IMG/VR virus record: IMGVR_UViG_3300027833_000013
Location: 105,460-169,459 of that record
From: a virus
DNA: 64,000 nt
Direction: 5' to 3' (one strand)
Below the pieces are notes generated by a model. The model did no database searches and was not told the origin of the DNA. It saw only the letters and a program-made list of their open reading frames with translations. A program made the translations under genes and the position numbers. Positions 19,648-28,525 of this stretch are shown one piece after another; position 1 is the stretch's first letter, and each line of letters starts with the position of its first letter.

Positions 19648-20575
19648 AAATATACACGGCGTTAGTACTAGTATTAATTTACTGCCAGATAACACCGAAA
19701 CATCATTAGTATGGCAATCTGCATTAGACACTTTATTAGAAACGCACAATGATAAAATATTTCAAAAGAACTTTAGTCTATTAGGACATCCTACACATAA
19801 TAGATCTAAACAGCACATGATAAATGATCTAGAACGAAGTGTTAACATTGTAAACATACATACAGAATACGAAATTGACGAAGACTTTTCTACATTTGAT
19901 CAAGAAACATTAAACAGATTGCATCATCATTTTGAAATATTACAAGGACAACTTTGGAACCCCAGTTCATTTTTAACTACAGCGTCTGGAGAAGTGCGGT
20001 GTGCAATATGTTATTTAAATCATTGCTGTCATGAACTAGAAGCATATTATGATTCGTATGAAAAGGAATATACTAACTATAACGGTTATTTTTACTATAA
20101 CTTGTTAGGTATAACAGATAGAACTGACATGCCGCTAGGAATAAAAAAGCAATTTACTACTGACATAACTGACGGCATGGTATATTTACATTATGCTCAA
20201 ACAGGTAAAACTTGGTACGAAGCATACTTAGATAACGATTTAGAAATAGACCCTAGCAATATATCAGAACATAGGGTTATCACAGGCGAATTTAATTTAT
20301 ACTCTGGACCAGGGTTTAGTTTTCCAACAGACAGTAATTTTACATCATGGTTAGAATCAAAAAATGTAGATCCTAATGATTCTGATTTAGCATTAGGATA
20401 TGCACCAGTTGCAACAGTAGATGTACCATATACTGAACTACAAGAAATATTAAAAGAATACGATGACTTTCATAGTATTGAATTTAATGGTAAAAAAATT
20501 GAATATAACTATAGACATACCGACCTAGAGTATGTTATAATGTTAGAACATATGTGGAGTAAATGGAATGTATGA
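19628..20575 (+). CDS. Unknown phage protein, His/Cys-rich middle
   Basis: A protein of 315 residues starting MLTLGFRNIHGVSTSIN. Residues 90-140 contain 'RLHHHFEILQGQLWN' and 'RCAICYLNHCCHELEAYY', a cluster of His and Cys that might bind a metal. The C-terminal half is acidic, with 'GEFNLYSGPGFSF'. I do not recognise the family. The ATG lies inside the end of the SGNH gene (20-nt overlap), and the 3' end overlaps the next glycosyltransferase by 8 nt, so it belongs to the same translational unit. Confidence 0.5.
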   Translation: MLTLGFRNIHGVSTSINLLPDNTETSLVWQSALDTLLETHNDKIFQKNFSLLGHPTHNRSKQHMINDLERSVNIVNIHTEYEIDEDFSTFDQETLNRLHHHFEILQGQLWNPSSFLTTASGEVRCAICYLNHCCHELEAYYDSYEKEYTNYNGYFYYNLLGITDRTDMPLGIKKQFTTDITDGMVYLHYAQTGKTWYEAYLDNDLEIDPSNISEHRVITGEFNLYSGPGFSFPTDSNFTSWLESKNVDPNDSDLALGYAPVATVDVPYTELQEILKEYDDFHSIEFNGKKIEYNYRHTDLEYVIMLEHMWSKWNV

Positions 20576-21248
20576 CATTATTTTTATAAGCTATAATGAA
20601 CCAGAAGCTGATGCTAACTGGGAACGTCTTACTGAAACATACTTCTGGGCTAAACGTGTACACGGTGTAACTGGAATTCATCAAGCCCACATACAAGGTG
20701 CTAAACTAGCTAACACAGAAATGGTTTGGTTTGTTGATGCAGATGCAATAGTAATGGATGACTTTGACTTTAGTTACGAACCTGATAAAGATAACCTAGA
20801 CACAGTGCATGTATGGCGTAGTCAAAACCCGGTTAACGGATTAGTGTACGGCAACGGCGGAATAAAACTATTTCCTCGTCAGCTTACTATTGACATGGAT
20901 TTGTCACAACCTGATATGACAACTAGTATAACGCACAAATTTAAAGTAATGCACGAAATTGCAAACATTACAGCATTTAATACCAACCCTTTCAGTACAT
21001 GGCGTAGTGCATTTAGAGAATGTGCAAAATTAAGCAGTAAAGTAATTGATCGGCAAAAAAATGAAGAAACAGATAGTAGACTGGATACGTGGTGTACCGT
21101 TGGGCGTGAAAACTTATTTGGTGACTATGCTATTCGTGGTTCCATTGCTGGGCGTAAGTATGGCGCTACTCATCAAGGCGATACTGCCGCTTTAAGATTA
21201 GTAAACAATTATGATTGGCTAAAGGAGCAATTTGATGCAGACGTTTGA
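20568..21248 (+). CDS. GT-A-like glycosyltransferase, shorter paralogue of 13678-14598
   Basis: A protein of 226 residues: 'YDIIFISYNEPEADANWERL', 'WAKRVHGVTG', 'WFVDADAIVMDDFDF' (DAD as the DxD-type site), 'NPVNGLVYGNGGIKLFPRQL', 'STWRSAFRECAKLS'. The same blocks in the same order occur in the gene at 13678. This copy lacks the extra C-terminal region. The ATG overlaps the preceding stop by 8 nt. Donor and acceptor unknown. Confidence 0.6.
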   Translation: MYDIIFISYNEPEADANWERLTETYFWAKRVHGVTGIHQAHIQGAKLANTEMVWFVDADAIVMDDFDFSYEPDKDNLDTVHVWRSQNPVNGLVYGNGGIKLFPRQLTIDMDLSQPDMTTSITHKFKVMHEIANITAFNTNPFSTWRSAFRECAKLSSKVIDRQKNEETDSRLDTWCTVGRENLFGDYAIRGSIAGRKYGATHQGDTAALRLVNNYDWLKEQFDADV

Positions 21249-22200
21249 ACTACTAGATAGATTTGAACTTCTGTATCCTACTAACAGTAAGTTAGCTGAT
21301 TTGCGCCGGGCATATATTGACAAAGACCTAAGCAGTATTTTTAGATTACTAAATGCTGACGAAGAGTTGCGTAAAGCAATTATGGAAAAAAACTTACACA
21401 GTATTTTTAGAATTGTAGATACTTTTGATACTGAAGAACTTCGTAAAGCAGTGGTTGAAGATAATTTGCATAGTATTTTTAGATTAGTTGAAGATGAAGA
21501 TTTACGCAAGTTAATTATGGAAGATAACACTTGGAAGTTGTGGCCGGTACTACACAACTATACTGACACACAATTTGTTGAAGCATTTAAAAACTTCTTT
21601 GTTAACGAAACAGAGATATGGGACGATTGTTTTAGTCGCGGTCAAATAGAAAGTAAACTATGGTTAATAAAAGAACTTAAAAAGTGCAATATAGATCTTG
21701 GTATAGTATTTCTATGTGGCGGCTGGTACGCTACATTAGCTACTATGTTGTTTGAAAGTACAATTAACGTAGATAAGATACGTAGTTTTGATATTGATCC
21801 TAGTTGCCGAAGTATTGCTGAAACATTTAATAAACCGTGGGTTAAGGATAACTGGCAATTCAAATCATCTACAAAAGATATCATGGATATTAATTATGAG
21901 TTTGAAAGTTACGAAGTAATTAGAGCTGACGGAACAACGTGTCCTTTAGATGATACGCCAGACACAATTATCAATACAAGTTGTGAACATATTGAAAACT
22001 TTTCAAAATGGTATGATCTAATACCAGACGGTAAACTAGTTATACTACAAAGCAATAACTTTTTTGAAGTAGAGGAACATGTTAATTGTGTTGGAAGTAT
22101 AGAAGAGTTTGCGGTAAAGGCACCTATGGATAATATTTTATACAGCGGCGAATTAGAGTTGCCCAAATACAAAAGGTTTATGTTAATTGGATATAAGTGA
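21235..22200 (+). CDS. Methyltransferase-like protein with N-terminal helical repeats
   Basis: A protein of 321 residues. The ATG at 21235 has AAGGAG at 21222-21227; a TTG three bases upstream is less likely. Residues 23-107 hold four copies of a 21-24-residue unit around 'ELRKAIMEKNLHSIFRIV'. Residues about 140-320 form a Rossmann methyltransferase-like domain: 'IVFLCGGWYATLATMLF' (SAM loop), 'SFDIDPSC' (acidic end of strand 2), 'IINTSCEHI' (strand 4). The repeats may bind a partner or acceptor. It overlaps the upstream glycosyltransferase by 14 nt. Substrate unknown. Confidence 0.6.
   Translation: MQTFELLDRFELLYPTNSKLADLRRAYIDKDLSSIFRLLNADEELRKAIMEKNLHSIFRIVDTFDTEELRKAVVEDNLHSIFRLVEDEDLRKLIMEDNTWKLWPVLHNYTDTQFVEAFKNFFVNETEIWDDCFSRGQIESKLWLIKELKKCNIDLGIVFLCGGWYATLATMLFESTINVDKIRSFDIDPSCRSIAETFNKPWVKDNWQFKSSTKDIMDINYEFESYEVIRADGTTCPLDDTPDTIINTSCEHIENFSKWYDLIPDGKLVILQSNNFFEVEEHVNCVGSIEEFAVKAPMDNILYSGELELPKYKRFMLIGYK
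21298..21555 (+). repeat. Four tandem helical repeats encoded in the methyltransferase-like gene
   Basis: Units begin near residues 23, 45, 69 and 90 of the encoded protein and share L-R-(K/R)-A-(I/V/Y)-x-(E/D)-(K/D)-(N/D)-L-(H/S)-S-I-F-R-(L/I). The last unit has diverged to 'NTWKLWPVL'. The repeats are clear in protein; the DNA copies are only partly alike. Confidence 0.75.
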
Positions 22201-22423
22201 TCTTACACTCAGACAGCTTCAGACTGAAAGTGCTAGGGCACTAAGTACTATGCAAGCCACTAATAACAATATACATCAATTTAATAAACAAGCACATCAT
22301 AATAGTCAAAATTGGTATAGTGCTGTTATTAATTGGTACATTGAACAGTACGGAGATTTGCCAAGTAAAGTCGGTCCTGGTAAAGACGTTAAACTAATGA
22401 TGGAGGAACTTAATGATATTTGA
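22187..22423 (+). CDS. Small unknown protein upstream of PP-loop gene
   Basis: A protein of 78 residues with a TTG start overlapping the previous stop by 14 nt: 'MDISDLTLRQLQTESARALS'. A shorter form could start at an internal ATG near 22250. It is helical and polar, with 'NWYSAVINWYIEQYGDLP' in the middle. I do not recognise it. It overlaps the next gene by 11 nt and may be a small partner of the PP-loop enzyme. Confidence 0.42.
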   Translation: MDISDLTLRQLQTESARALSTMQATNNNIHQFNKQAHHNSQNWYSAVINWYIEQYGDLPSKVGPGKDVKLMMEELNDI

Positions 22424-23063
22424 AAATTCACAAGATACTTGGTCTATAGATCTATGGCCTGACATTACTGACATAGGCCTAAAAATTTCAGGTGGTGCCG
22501 ACAGTGCCATTGTAGCATACATGTTAGCATTATATGTCACAAAAGAACGCCCTGAAATTACCATACATCCTGTAACAATAATTGCTGACACTAAACCCTA
22601 TCAATATATCTATGCATGTGCAGTATTACGTAAAATTGAAGAGCTAACAGGAATTGTATTTGCTAAACATCAATATACTACTACTGATGCTAAAAATAAT
22701 TATGTTGGTGGACAAGAAGCATTTATGGATTCTTTATATAAACGAGAATTATTCTCATTTCATTATGCAGGAATTACTGCTAATCCAAGTGAAGACGATG
22801 CTCCGCAGTTGTATACCGATGATACCGATCTGCCAACTGATGACAGATCAAAACAACTTGTAAAAAAAGATAATTGGCAGTTACCTCTTGTTAATGTTGA
22901 TAAGCGCGGAGTCGCAGAACATTACAATAGACTAGGTGTAATGGAAGAATTATTTCCACTTACTCGTAGTTGCGAACAAAATGATGTATATACGTTTGAA
23001 AAACACTGTGAAGTATGTTGGTTTTGTAAAGAACGCTATTATGGATTTAATAGATATGTATAA
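22413..23063 (+). CDS. QueC-like PP-loop ATPase (copy A)
   Basis: A protein of 216 residues. The PP-loop 'SGGADS' is at 26-31. The C-terminus carries four cysteines at 187, 199, 202 and 205 ('RSC', 'HCEVCWFC', then 'KERYYGF'), the same layout as the zinc site of QueC (7-cyano-7-deazaguanine synthase). QueC activates a carboxylate with ATP and converts it to an amide and nitrile. The ATG has GGAGG upstream. It is followed at once by a radical SAM gene, the pairing seen again at 34408-36212. It could be the QueC of the phage's deazaguanine pathway or a relative acting on another carboxylate. Confidence 0.7.
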   Translation: MIFENSQDTWSIDLWPDITDIGLKISGGADSAIVAYMLALYVTKERPEITIHPVTIIADTKPYQYIYACAVLRKIEELTGIVFAKHQYTTTDAKNNYVGGQEAFMDSLYKRELFSFHYAGITANPSEDDAPQLYTDDTDLPTDDRSKQLVKKDNWQLPLVNVDKRGVAEHYNRLGVMEELFPLTRSCEQNDVYTFEKHCEVCWFCKERYYGFNRYV

Positions 23064-24120
23064 CTATGCTGATATAAAAAGCATACACCTTGAAGTAACA
23101 CAAAACTGTCAAGCCAACTGTCCTATGTGTGATCGCAATATGAACGGCAAAGGCATTAATCCACACATTAATTTAGATGAACTTAGTTTAGAAGATTGTT
23201 ACAAGATATTTAAACCAGAGTTTGTAGCACAGTTAGACACAATGTACATGTGCGGCAACTTAGGCGATCCAGTAGTTGCTCGTGATACTTTGGAAATATT
23301 CAGTTATTTTAGAGAGCATAATCCTACAATGTGGCTTAGTATGAATACTAATGGAGGAGCAAGAGAACCTCAATGGTGGCATGCACTTGCATTGATATTT
23401 GGCAAACATGGCTCTATTATTTTTAGTGTTGACGGTCTTAGTGATACTAATCATTTGTATAGGCAAGGTGTAGTATGGCGCAATGTAGAACGTAGTATGA
23501 AAGCGTTTATTAATGGCGGAGGCAGAGCCCGTTGGGACTTCTTAATATTTGAACACAATCAACATCAAGTAGAAGAAGCAGAAGCACTTGCAATGTCCTG
23601 GGGTTGCGAAAAGTTTATGAAAAAGAAAACAGGACGCTTTATTACACAAGATTCAAAGAAGAAAGAATCTCATCAGGCGCTTGACAAAAAAGGCAACACT
23701 ACAACGGAAATTAAGAAACCAGATGCAAAGTATGTTAACAAAGCACTTAGTAAGCAAGAAGTAATTATCAACAAGTACGGCTCTATGGATGCATACTATG
23801 ATGCGGCACCTATCATTTGTAAAGTAAAGAAAGATAATAGCTTATTCATAACAGCAGAGGGCCTAGCGATGCCATGTTGTTGGACTGCTGGACGTATGTA
23901 TAAATGGTGGCACAAGGATCCTAAAGTAGAACAGATATGGGACTTTATTGATAAAGATGCACTAGATGCACGTAATGGTTTAGAGCAAGTATTTGCTACA
24001 GGTGCATTTGATAGAATACAAGACAGTTGGAATAAACAAAGTATAGCAGACGGTAAACTTAAAGTATGTTCTATGAAGTGCGGTGCTGAGTTTGATCCAT
24101 TTGCGGAGCAGTTTAAATGA
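23056..24120 (+). CDS. Radical SAM enzyme, PP-loop-linked subfamily (A)
   Basis: A protein of 354 residues. I chose the ATG at 23056, which overlaps the PP-loop stop by 8 nt and matches the N-terminus of its paralogue at 34408; an in-frame ATG at 23041 is possible. 'HLEVTQNCQANCPMCDR' carries the CX3CX2C motif, 'YMCGNLGDPVVARDT' replaces the usual GGEP with G-N-L-G-D-P, and 'FSVDGLSDTNHLYRQGV' follows. The C-terminal 'GLAMPCCW' and 'CSMKCGAEF' are SPASM-like cysteines. It is paired with a QueC-like ATPase upstream and an SGNH protein downstream. Confidence 0.8.
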   Translation: MYNYADIKSIHLEVTQNCQANCPMCDRNMNGKGINPHINLDELSLEDCYKIFKPEFVAQLDTMYMCGNLGDPVVARDTLEIFSYFREHNPTMWLSMNTNGGAREPQWWHALALIFGKHGSIIFSVDGLSDTNHLYRQGVVWRNVERSMKAFINGGGRARWDFLIFEHNQHQVEEAEALAMSWGCEKFMKKKTGRFITQDSKKKESHQALDKKGNTTTEIKKPDAKYVNKALSKQEVIINKYGSMDAYYDAAPIICKVKKDNSLFITAEGLAMPCCWTAGRMYKWWHKDPKVEQIWDFIDKDALDARNGLEQVFATGAFDRIQDSWNKQSIADGKLKVCSMKCGAEFDPFAEQFK

Positions 24121-24857
24121 AGAAATTATTTATAGTAGGATGCAGTTATACTCATTGGTCTGACGGCGATTGTTTTGGCGAAAGCTATCCTGCACTTATT
24201 GCAAAGGAATATCCTAACTGGCACGTTTATGATGCCGGCGAGCCGGGTGGTGCAAACGATAGTGTGTATTTAAGGCTACAATATTTAACAGAACAATACG
24301 GAACTCCTGACAAAGTTATTGTACAATGGACCCATCTAGGCAGAACAAATGTGTTTTTGCAAGAATTGACGCACATGCCTAGAGTAACAGAGTACATAAC
24401 AGAAGGAAACTATACTTTCCACACTGAACAAGAACATCCATCGAGCAGTTTTGCAATAACTCCCTCAACAGTTGATCCTGTAAACCGCAGTGGGTTTCAT
24501 AAACTACAACTACAAAAATTATCTAGATCTTCCAAGTTAAGAATGCAAACGTTAGAACAATTTTATGCCTGGTTTTTAAACAGTCAAACACTTTATTGGC
24601 ATACACAAAAAGAAATAGATTTAGTTAATGCAGTGTATGGAAAAGACAACGTTCTAATGTACGACTGGCAGAATCGATATTCTCCAGGAACTCTTTTAAC
24701 GATGCCTAATAACTGGATTGGTAGCCTTGCTTATGCATTTAGAAAGAAAAATAAGTTTATGAGTTTAGGAATAGATGATGCCCCTCATTATGCCGCCGAA
24801 GGACATTTAGAAGTATACAAATGGCTTGAGCCACACCTGAATAAACTGCTAACTTAA
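24117..24857 (+). CDS. SGNH/GDSL-like hydrolase (2)
   Basis: A protein of 246 residues overlapping the radical SAM stop by 4 nt. 'KLFIVGCSYTHWSDGDCF' at the N-terminus gives block I (G-C-S-Y-T), 'VYDAGEPGGANDSVYL' block II, and 'GIDDAPHYAAEGH' near residue 225 the block V Asp/His. No signal peptide. The length is close to a single SGNH domain. It probably removes or transfers an acyl group on the same unknown substrate as its neighbours. Confidence 0.65.
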   Translation: MKKLFIVGCSYTHWSDGDCFGESYPALIAKEYPNWHVYDAGEPGGANDSVYLRLQYLTEQYGTPDKVIVQWTHLGRTNVFLQELTHMPRVTEYITEGNYTFHTEQEHPSSSFAITPSTVDPVNRSGFHKLQLQKLSRSSKLRMQTLEQFYAWFLNSQTLYWHTQKEIDLVNAVYGKDNVLMYDWQNRYSPGTLLTMPNNWIGSLAYAFRKKNKFMSLGIDDAPHYAAEGHLEVYKWLEPHLNKLLT

Positions 24858-24874
24858 TTAGGATAAGTATTAAT

Positions 24875-26290
24875 ATGACAAATAACACTAAGTTACCATC
24901 AGAAACATTTTGCTTATTACCATGGGTACACCTTAGTACAAGGCCCGACGGCAGTATGCGAGTATGCTGTACTGCAAATGCTAGTAGTGTTGGAGCTACT
25001 AATGACAAAGAACACGGCGGACAAGTGGGCATCCTTAAAACAGATGATGGCAAGCCTAATAACTTAAATGTTAGTGATTTTGAAACCGCATGGAATAGTA
25101 AGTACATGAAAAATGTGCGTAAGCAAATGCTTGCAGGCGAAAAGCCGCCTAGCTGTTTAAAATGTTACAAAGAAGAAGCCGCTGGGCATCGTAGTAAGCG
25201 ACAATGGGAAACACACTATTGGAGCCAACGAGTTGATTTAGATAAAATCCTTGCTGACACACAACCAGATGGAGAAGTTCCTCCTAACTTAGCATACATT
25301 GATTTACGTTTTGGTACTAAGTGTCAGCTTGCTTGTGTTATGTGTAGTCCGCACGATAGCAGTGGTTGGATTAAAGATTATAAAAAGATCTTTCCTGAAG
25401 TAAAAAATGAATCACTTAAAGAGATCATGCAATGGCAAGATAAAGGTAGTACTAACGGCAGTAGCTACAACTGGCACAAACAAAACCCTACGTTTTGGAA
25501 ACAGTTTTATGAGCAAATGCCAAGTATGCAACAGATTTATTTTGCAGGCGGCGAAAGTCTTATCATTGAAGAACACTATGAAATACTTGAACATGCTATT
25601 AAGATGGGATATGCAAAAGACTTAGAACTACGTTATAACTCAAACGGAGTTGAATGGCGTGATGATTTGTTTGACCTATGGAAAGAATTTAAACTAGTAC
25701 GTTTCCACTATAGTATTGACAGTATAAAAGAGATGAACGATTACATTCGTTATCCTAGTACTTGGACACGCCAAGAAGAAGTATTCCATTTGTTAGATAC
25801 ACAAACTAGTAACAATGTTGAAATTACTATTGCGTGTGCAGTGCAAGCCCTTAACGTATATTACTTACCAGACTTTATTCAATGGAAGCTAGAACAAAAG
25901 TTTAAGAAAGTTAACATGTGGCCATTCGGCGCTGGCGGTATTAGTCAGCACTTTGTATATTGGCCAGCTCACCTAAATGTTAAGAGTTTGCCTGCAGACT
26001 TTAAAGCTAAATGTAGAGCAAAGTACGAAGCATGGTACCCTTGGTGGGAAGCAAACTGGGAGTTAGGCATTCCGGAATGGCACAAGGGTAAAGTAGATTA
26101 TGAGCAATGGCGTACTGCTGAGTATGGCATTAAACGACTTAACGGTATTCTTAGCTTCATGGAAAGCGAAGACTGGAGCCAACGCTTACCTGAGATGAAA
26201 GAGTTTTTAGGATTATGTGACAAGCAACGTGGAAACACTTTTGAAGAAACGTTTCCAGAAATGATTGAAATCTTTAAGGATATATTATGA
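24875..26290 (+). CDS. Radical SAM enzyme with N-terminal SPASM-like domain (4)
   Basis: A protein of 471 residues. The N-terminal domain has 'FCLLPWVHLSTRPDGSMRVC' followed by a second Cys, then 'KQMLAGEKPPSCLKCYKEE' near 85-100. The core motif 'CQLACVMC' lies near 150-157 and 'YFAGGESLIIEEHYEILEHA' is the GGE motif with Ser in place of Pro. A Trp/Tyr-rich C-terminal half contains 'KKVNMWPFGAGG'. It is paralogous to the next gene and more distantly to 17393-18646. Confidence 0.85.
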   Translation: MTNNTKLPSETFCLLPWVHLSTRPDGSMRVCCTANASSVGATNDKEHGGQVGILKTDDGKPNNLNVSDFETAWNSKYMKNVRKQMLAGEKPPSCLKCYKEEAAGHRSKRQWETHYWSQRVDLDKILADTQPDGEVPPNLAYIDLRFGTKCQLACVMCSPHDSSGWIKDYKKIFPEVKNESLKEIMQWQDKGSTNGSSYNWHKQNPTFWKQFYEQMPSMQQIYFAGGESLIIEEHYEILEHAIKMGYAKDLELRYNSNGVEWRDDLFDLWKEFKLVRFHYSIDSIKEMNDYIRYPSTWTRQEEVFHLLDTQTSNNVEITIACAVQALNVYYLPDFIQWKLEQKFKKVNMWPFGAGGISQHFVYWPAHLNVKSLPADFKAKCRAKYEAWYPWWEANWELGIPEWHKGKVDYEQWRTAEYGIKRLNGILSFMESEDWSQRLPEMKEFLGLCDKQRGNTFEETFPEMIEIFKDIL

Positions 26291-27648
26291 GTTGTACATT
26301 TTGTCCATTACCGTGGAATAGTATTAACCTACGTAATAATGGCGACTTACGTATATGTTGTAATACCAACAGCTATACTAAAAATAGAGGAATTCTGCGT
26401 AAAGAAGACGGCACTACTCCTTATAATGCTGGCAAAGATGATTGGCAAGAAGCCCGTAATGCTGAACTACTAAAAGAAGTGCGTGTTAGTATGATGAAGG
26501 GTGAATGGCATCCCGAGTGCGAACGTTGCCGGCAGGAAGAAGTAAATGGCATGCGTAGTCGACGTGAATACGAAAATGAAGATTGGGGCAAATGGTTTGG
26601 TGATATGAGTCTTGAAAAAGTCTTGCCTATTACTGAAGAAGATGGCACACTTGATACAAGTAAGCAAGACATTGAGTTTATGGACATACGTTATGGTAAC
26701 TTCTGTAATTTAAAATGTCGCATGTGTGGTCCTACTGACAGTCATATGTGGTATGCAGATCATGTTAAATTAAATGATGGAAAAACAGGCTTCAAAGATA
26801 GTGGCGGCAGAGTAGTATTAGAAAAAAATAAAAAAGGTAAATGGGATACCGACCATTTTAACTGGTTTCAAAATAATGATCTTTACTGGGACAACTTTGA
26901 AAAGTATGGCCCTGACGCAAAAAAACTTTATATTGTAGGTGGTGAACCTTTAATTATTCCTGAACATCAGGAAAGTCTTGAACGATTAGTTGCTAGTGGA
27001 AAATCTAAAAAAATACAATTAGAATATAACTCAAACTTAACTATGGTGCCGGATAGACTAGTATATCTTTGGGAACAGTTTAAACAAATACGTATTGGAG
27101 TTAGTATAGATGGTATAGACGATGTATTTAACTACCAACGTACTCCTGCAAAATTTGATGCAGTATATAAGAATATGATGACGTTGCAAAATAACGAACG
27201 TATTAATCTTAAAGCATGGTTTGCTTATACTGTTACACCTATGAATGTATTTCATACAGCAGACTTTATGAAATGGAAATTAACTGAAAGTGGATTAGAT
27301 AAGTTTAATCCAGTTGATGGCGCTAAACCTGTAATTACACATCATATGTGTCACAGTCCAAAGCATTATAATATTAAAGTTCTACCGCAATACCTAAAAG
27401 ATCAAGTAGCACAGCATTACCAAGAACATAAAGACTGGGTTATGACTACAGACTTTAGTGATAAAGTTAAAAATAATTTTGTTAAAGTATTAACAGGTAT
27501 TGAAAAGTTTATGATGAGTGAAGATTATTCAAAAGAGCATTTAGAGCCTTTTATATACACTACAAAAAAACTAGACGAATTAAGGAAACAAAATATATTA
27601 GATATTGTCCCGCAATACAAGGAATTGTTTAATGCACATAACAAGTGA
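26287..27648 (+). CDS. Radical SAM enzyme with N-terminal SPASM-like domain (5)
   Basis: A protein of 453 residues. 'CTFCPLPWNSINLRNNGDLR' opens the N-terminal auxiliary domain, followed by 'ICCNTNSYT' and 'CERCRQEEVNGMRSRREYE'. 'NFCNLKCRMCGPTDSHMW' gives CX3CX2C near residue 140, and 'YIVGGEPLIIPEHQESLERL' the SAM site. The C-terminal 'FMMSEDYSKEHLEPFIYTT' resembles the end of the preceding gene. Overlap with the previous gene is 4 nt, with the next 17 nt. Together the five N-terminal-SPASM enzymes occur as one triplet and one pair. Confidence 0.85.
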   Translation: MSCTFCPLPWNSINLRNNGDLRICCNTNSYTKNRGILRKEDGTTPYNAGKDDWQEARNAELLKEVRVSMMKGEWHPECERCRQEEVNGMRSRREYENEDWGKWFGDMSLEKVLPITEEDGTLDTSKQDIEFMDIRYGNFCNLKCRMCGPTDSHMWYADHVKLNDGKTGFKDSGGRVVLEKNKKGKWDTDHFNWFQNNDLYWDNFEKYGPDAKKLYIVGGEPLIIPEHQESLERLVASGKSKKIQLEYNSNLTMVPDRLVYLWEQFKQIRIGVSIDGIDDVFNYQRTPAKFDAVYKNMMTLQNNERINLKAWFAYTVTPMNVFHTADFMKWKLTESGLDKFNPVDGAKPVITHHMCHSPKHYNIKVLPQYLKDQVAQHYQEHKDWVMTTDFSDKVKNNFVKVLTGIEKFMMSEDYSKEHLEPFIYTTKKLDELRKQNILDIVPQYKELFNAHNK

Positions 27649-28525
27649 AAATTTAGATTGTTGCATTGTAACACTGTTTATTCATAATGTGTGTAATTTT
27701 AACTGTAGCTATTGTAGTGACTTTCATAGAGACGGATCGCATCGTTGGCCGGATGATTGGACAAAATATTTAGAGTTTATAAACGAATTAAAGAAAAGAA
27801 ACAAATACTTGTATGTAGAAGTATTAGGAGGCGAGCCTACTGTATGGCCTAAGTTTCAAGAGTTTGTTGATGCAATTAGTGACGAAAATGTATTTGTAGA
27901 ATATGCTACTAATGCTAGTCGAACACTTCGATATTGGGAAAAGTTTAGAGAACAAAATACATTTGTATTTTTAAGCTGGCATAATGAAGAAGCAGATGAT
28001 GATCATTTTGTTAAAGTAGCTGAAATAATGCAACACAAAGCAAGTGTTAGTGTTCCTTTGATGATAGTACCTGACACATTTGAACGTGCTAAGGTGTTGT
28101 ACAACCGCCTAACAAAACTTAATGTAGAAATTACACCTAAGTTTGTGCGTACGAGTATTCACGGACATAGTTACTTTGAATATACAGATGAACAAAGAGA
28201 ATGGATTCAAAATACTAGTCATAATAAAATGAAACCGTTTGGCATTAAATGGAAGTTCCCGCAGACGTTACGATTTGATGGTAAAGAAATGAAATTTATG
28301 AAAGTGCTAGATCAGGGCTTGCATAAGTTTGAAGGGTATACTTGTACAGCTGGATTAAAAAGATTAATGGTTGAGCCTGACGGCAATATACTACGTTGTA
28401 CAAAACGAGTAGGCGGTAGTATTGGTAACATAAACACAGGATACACGTTACCTGATGATCCTATTGTATGTAACTACAAAGCATGTCCTTGTAAATTAGA
28501 TGCAGTGGTAGAAAAATGGATATAG
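27632..28525 (+). CDS. Radical SAM enzyme with C-terminal twitch/SPASM-like domain (6)
   Basis: A protein of 297 residues. The ATG at 27632 has AAGGA at 27619-27623; an upstream in-frame start at 27605 is less likely. The catalytic motif 'CNFNCSYC' is near 22-29, 'EVLGGEPTVWPKFQEFV' follows, and 'FLSWHNEEADDDHFVKVAEI' is a subfamily block. The C-terminus 'GYTCTAGLKRLMVEPDGNIL', 'RCTKRVGGSIGNI' and 'CNYKACPC' carries the auxiliary cysteines, in the usual position. It belongs with the genes at 31951, 36741, 37807 and 38903. Confidence 0.82.
   Translation: MHITSENLDCCIVTLFIHNVCNFNCSYCSDFHRDGSHRWPDDWTKYLEFINELKKRNKYLYVEVLGGEPTVWPKFQEFVDAISDENVFVEYATNASRTLRYWEKFREQNTFVFLSWHNEEADDDHFVKVAEIMQHKASVSVPLMIVPDTFERAKVLYNRLTKLNVEITPKFVRTSIHGHSYFEYTDEQREWIQNTSHNKMKPFGIKWKFPQTLRFDGKEMKFMKVLDQGLHKFEGYTCTAGLKRLMVEPDGNILRCTKRVGGSIGNINTGYTLPDDPIVCNYKACPCKLDAVVEKWI

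Noticed and set aside
21219-21557. A 112-codon minus-strand frame opposite the helical-repeat gene
   Set aside because: It is the antisense of the repeats, rich in Ser and Leu; the plus-strand gene has an SD and a clear methyltransferase-like domain.
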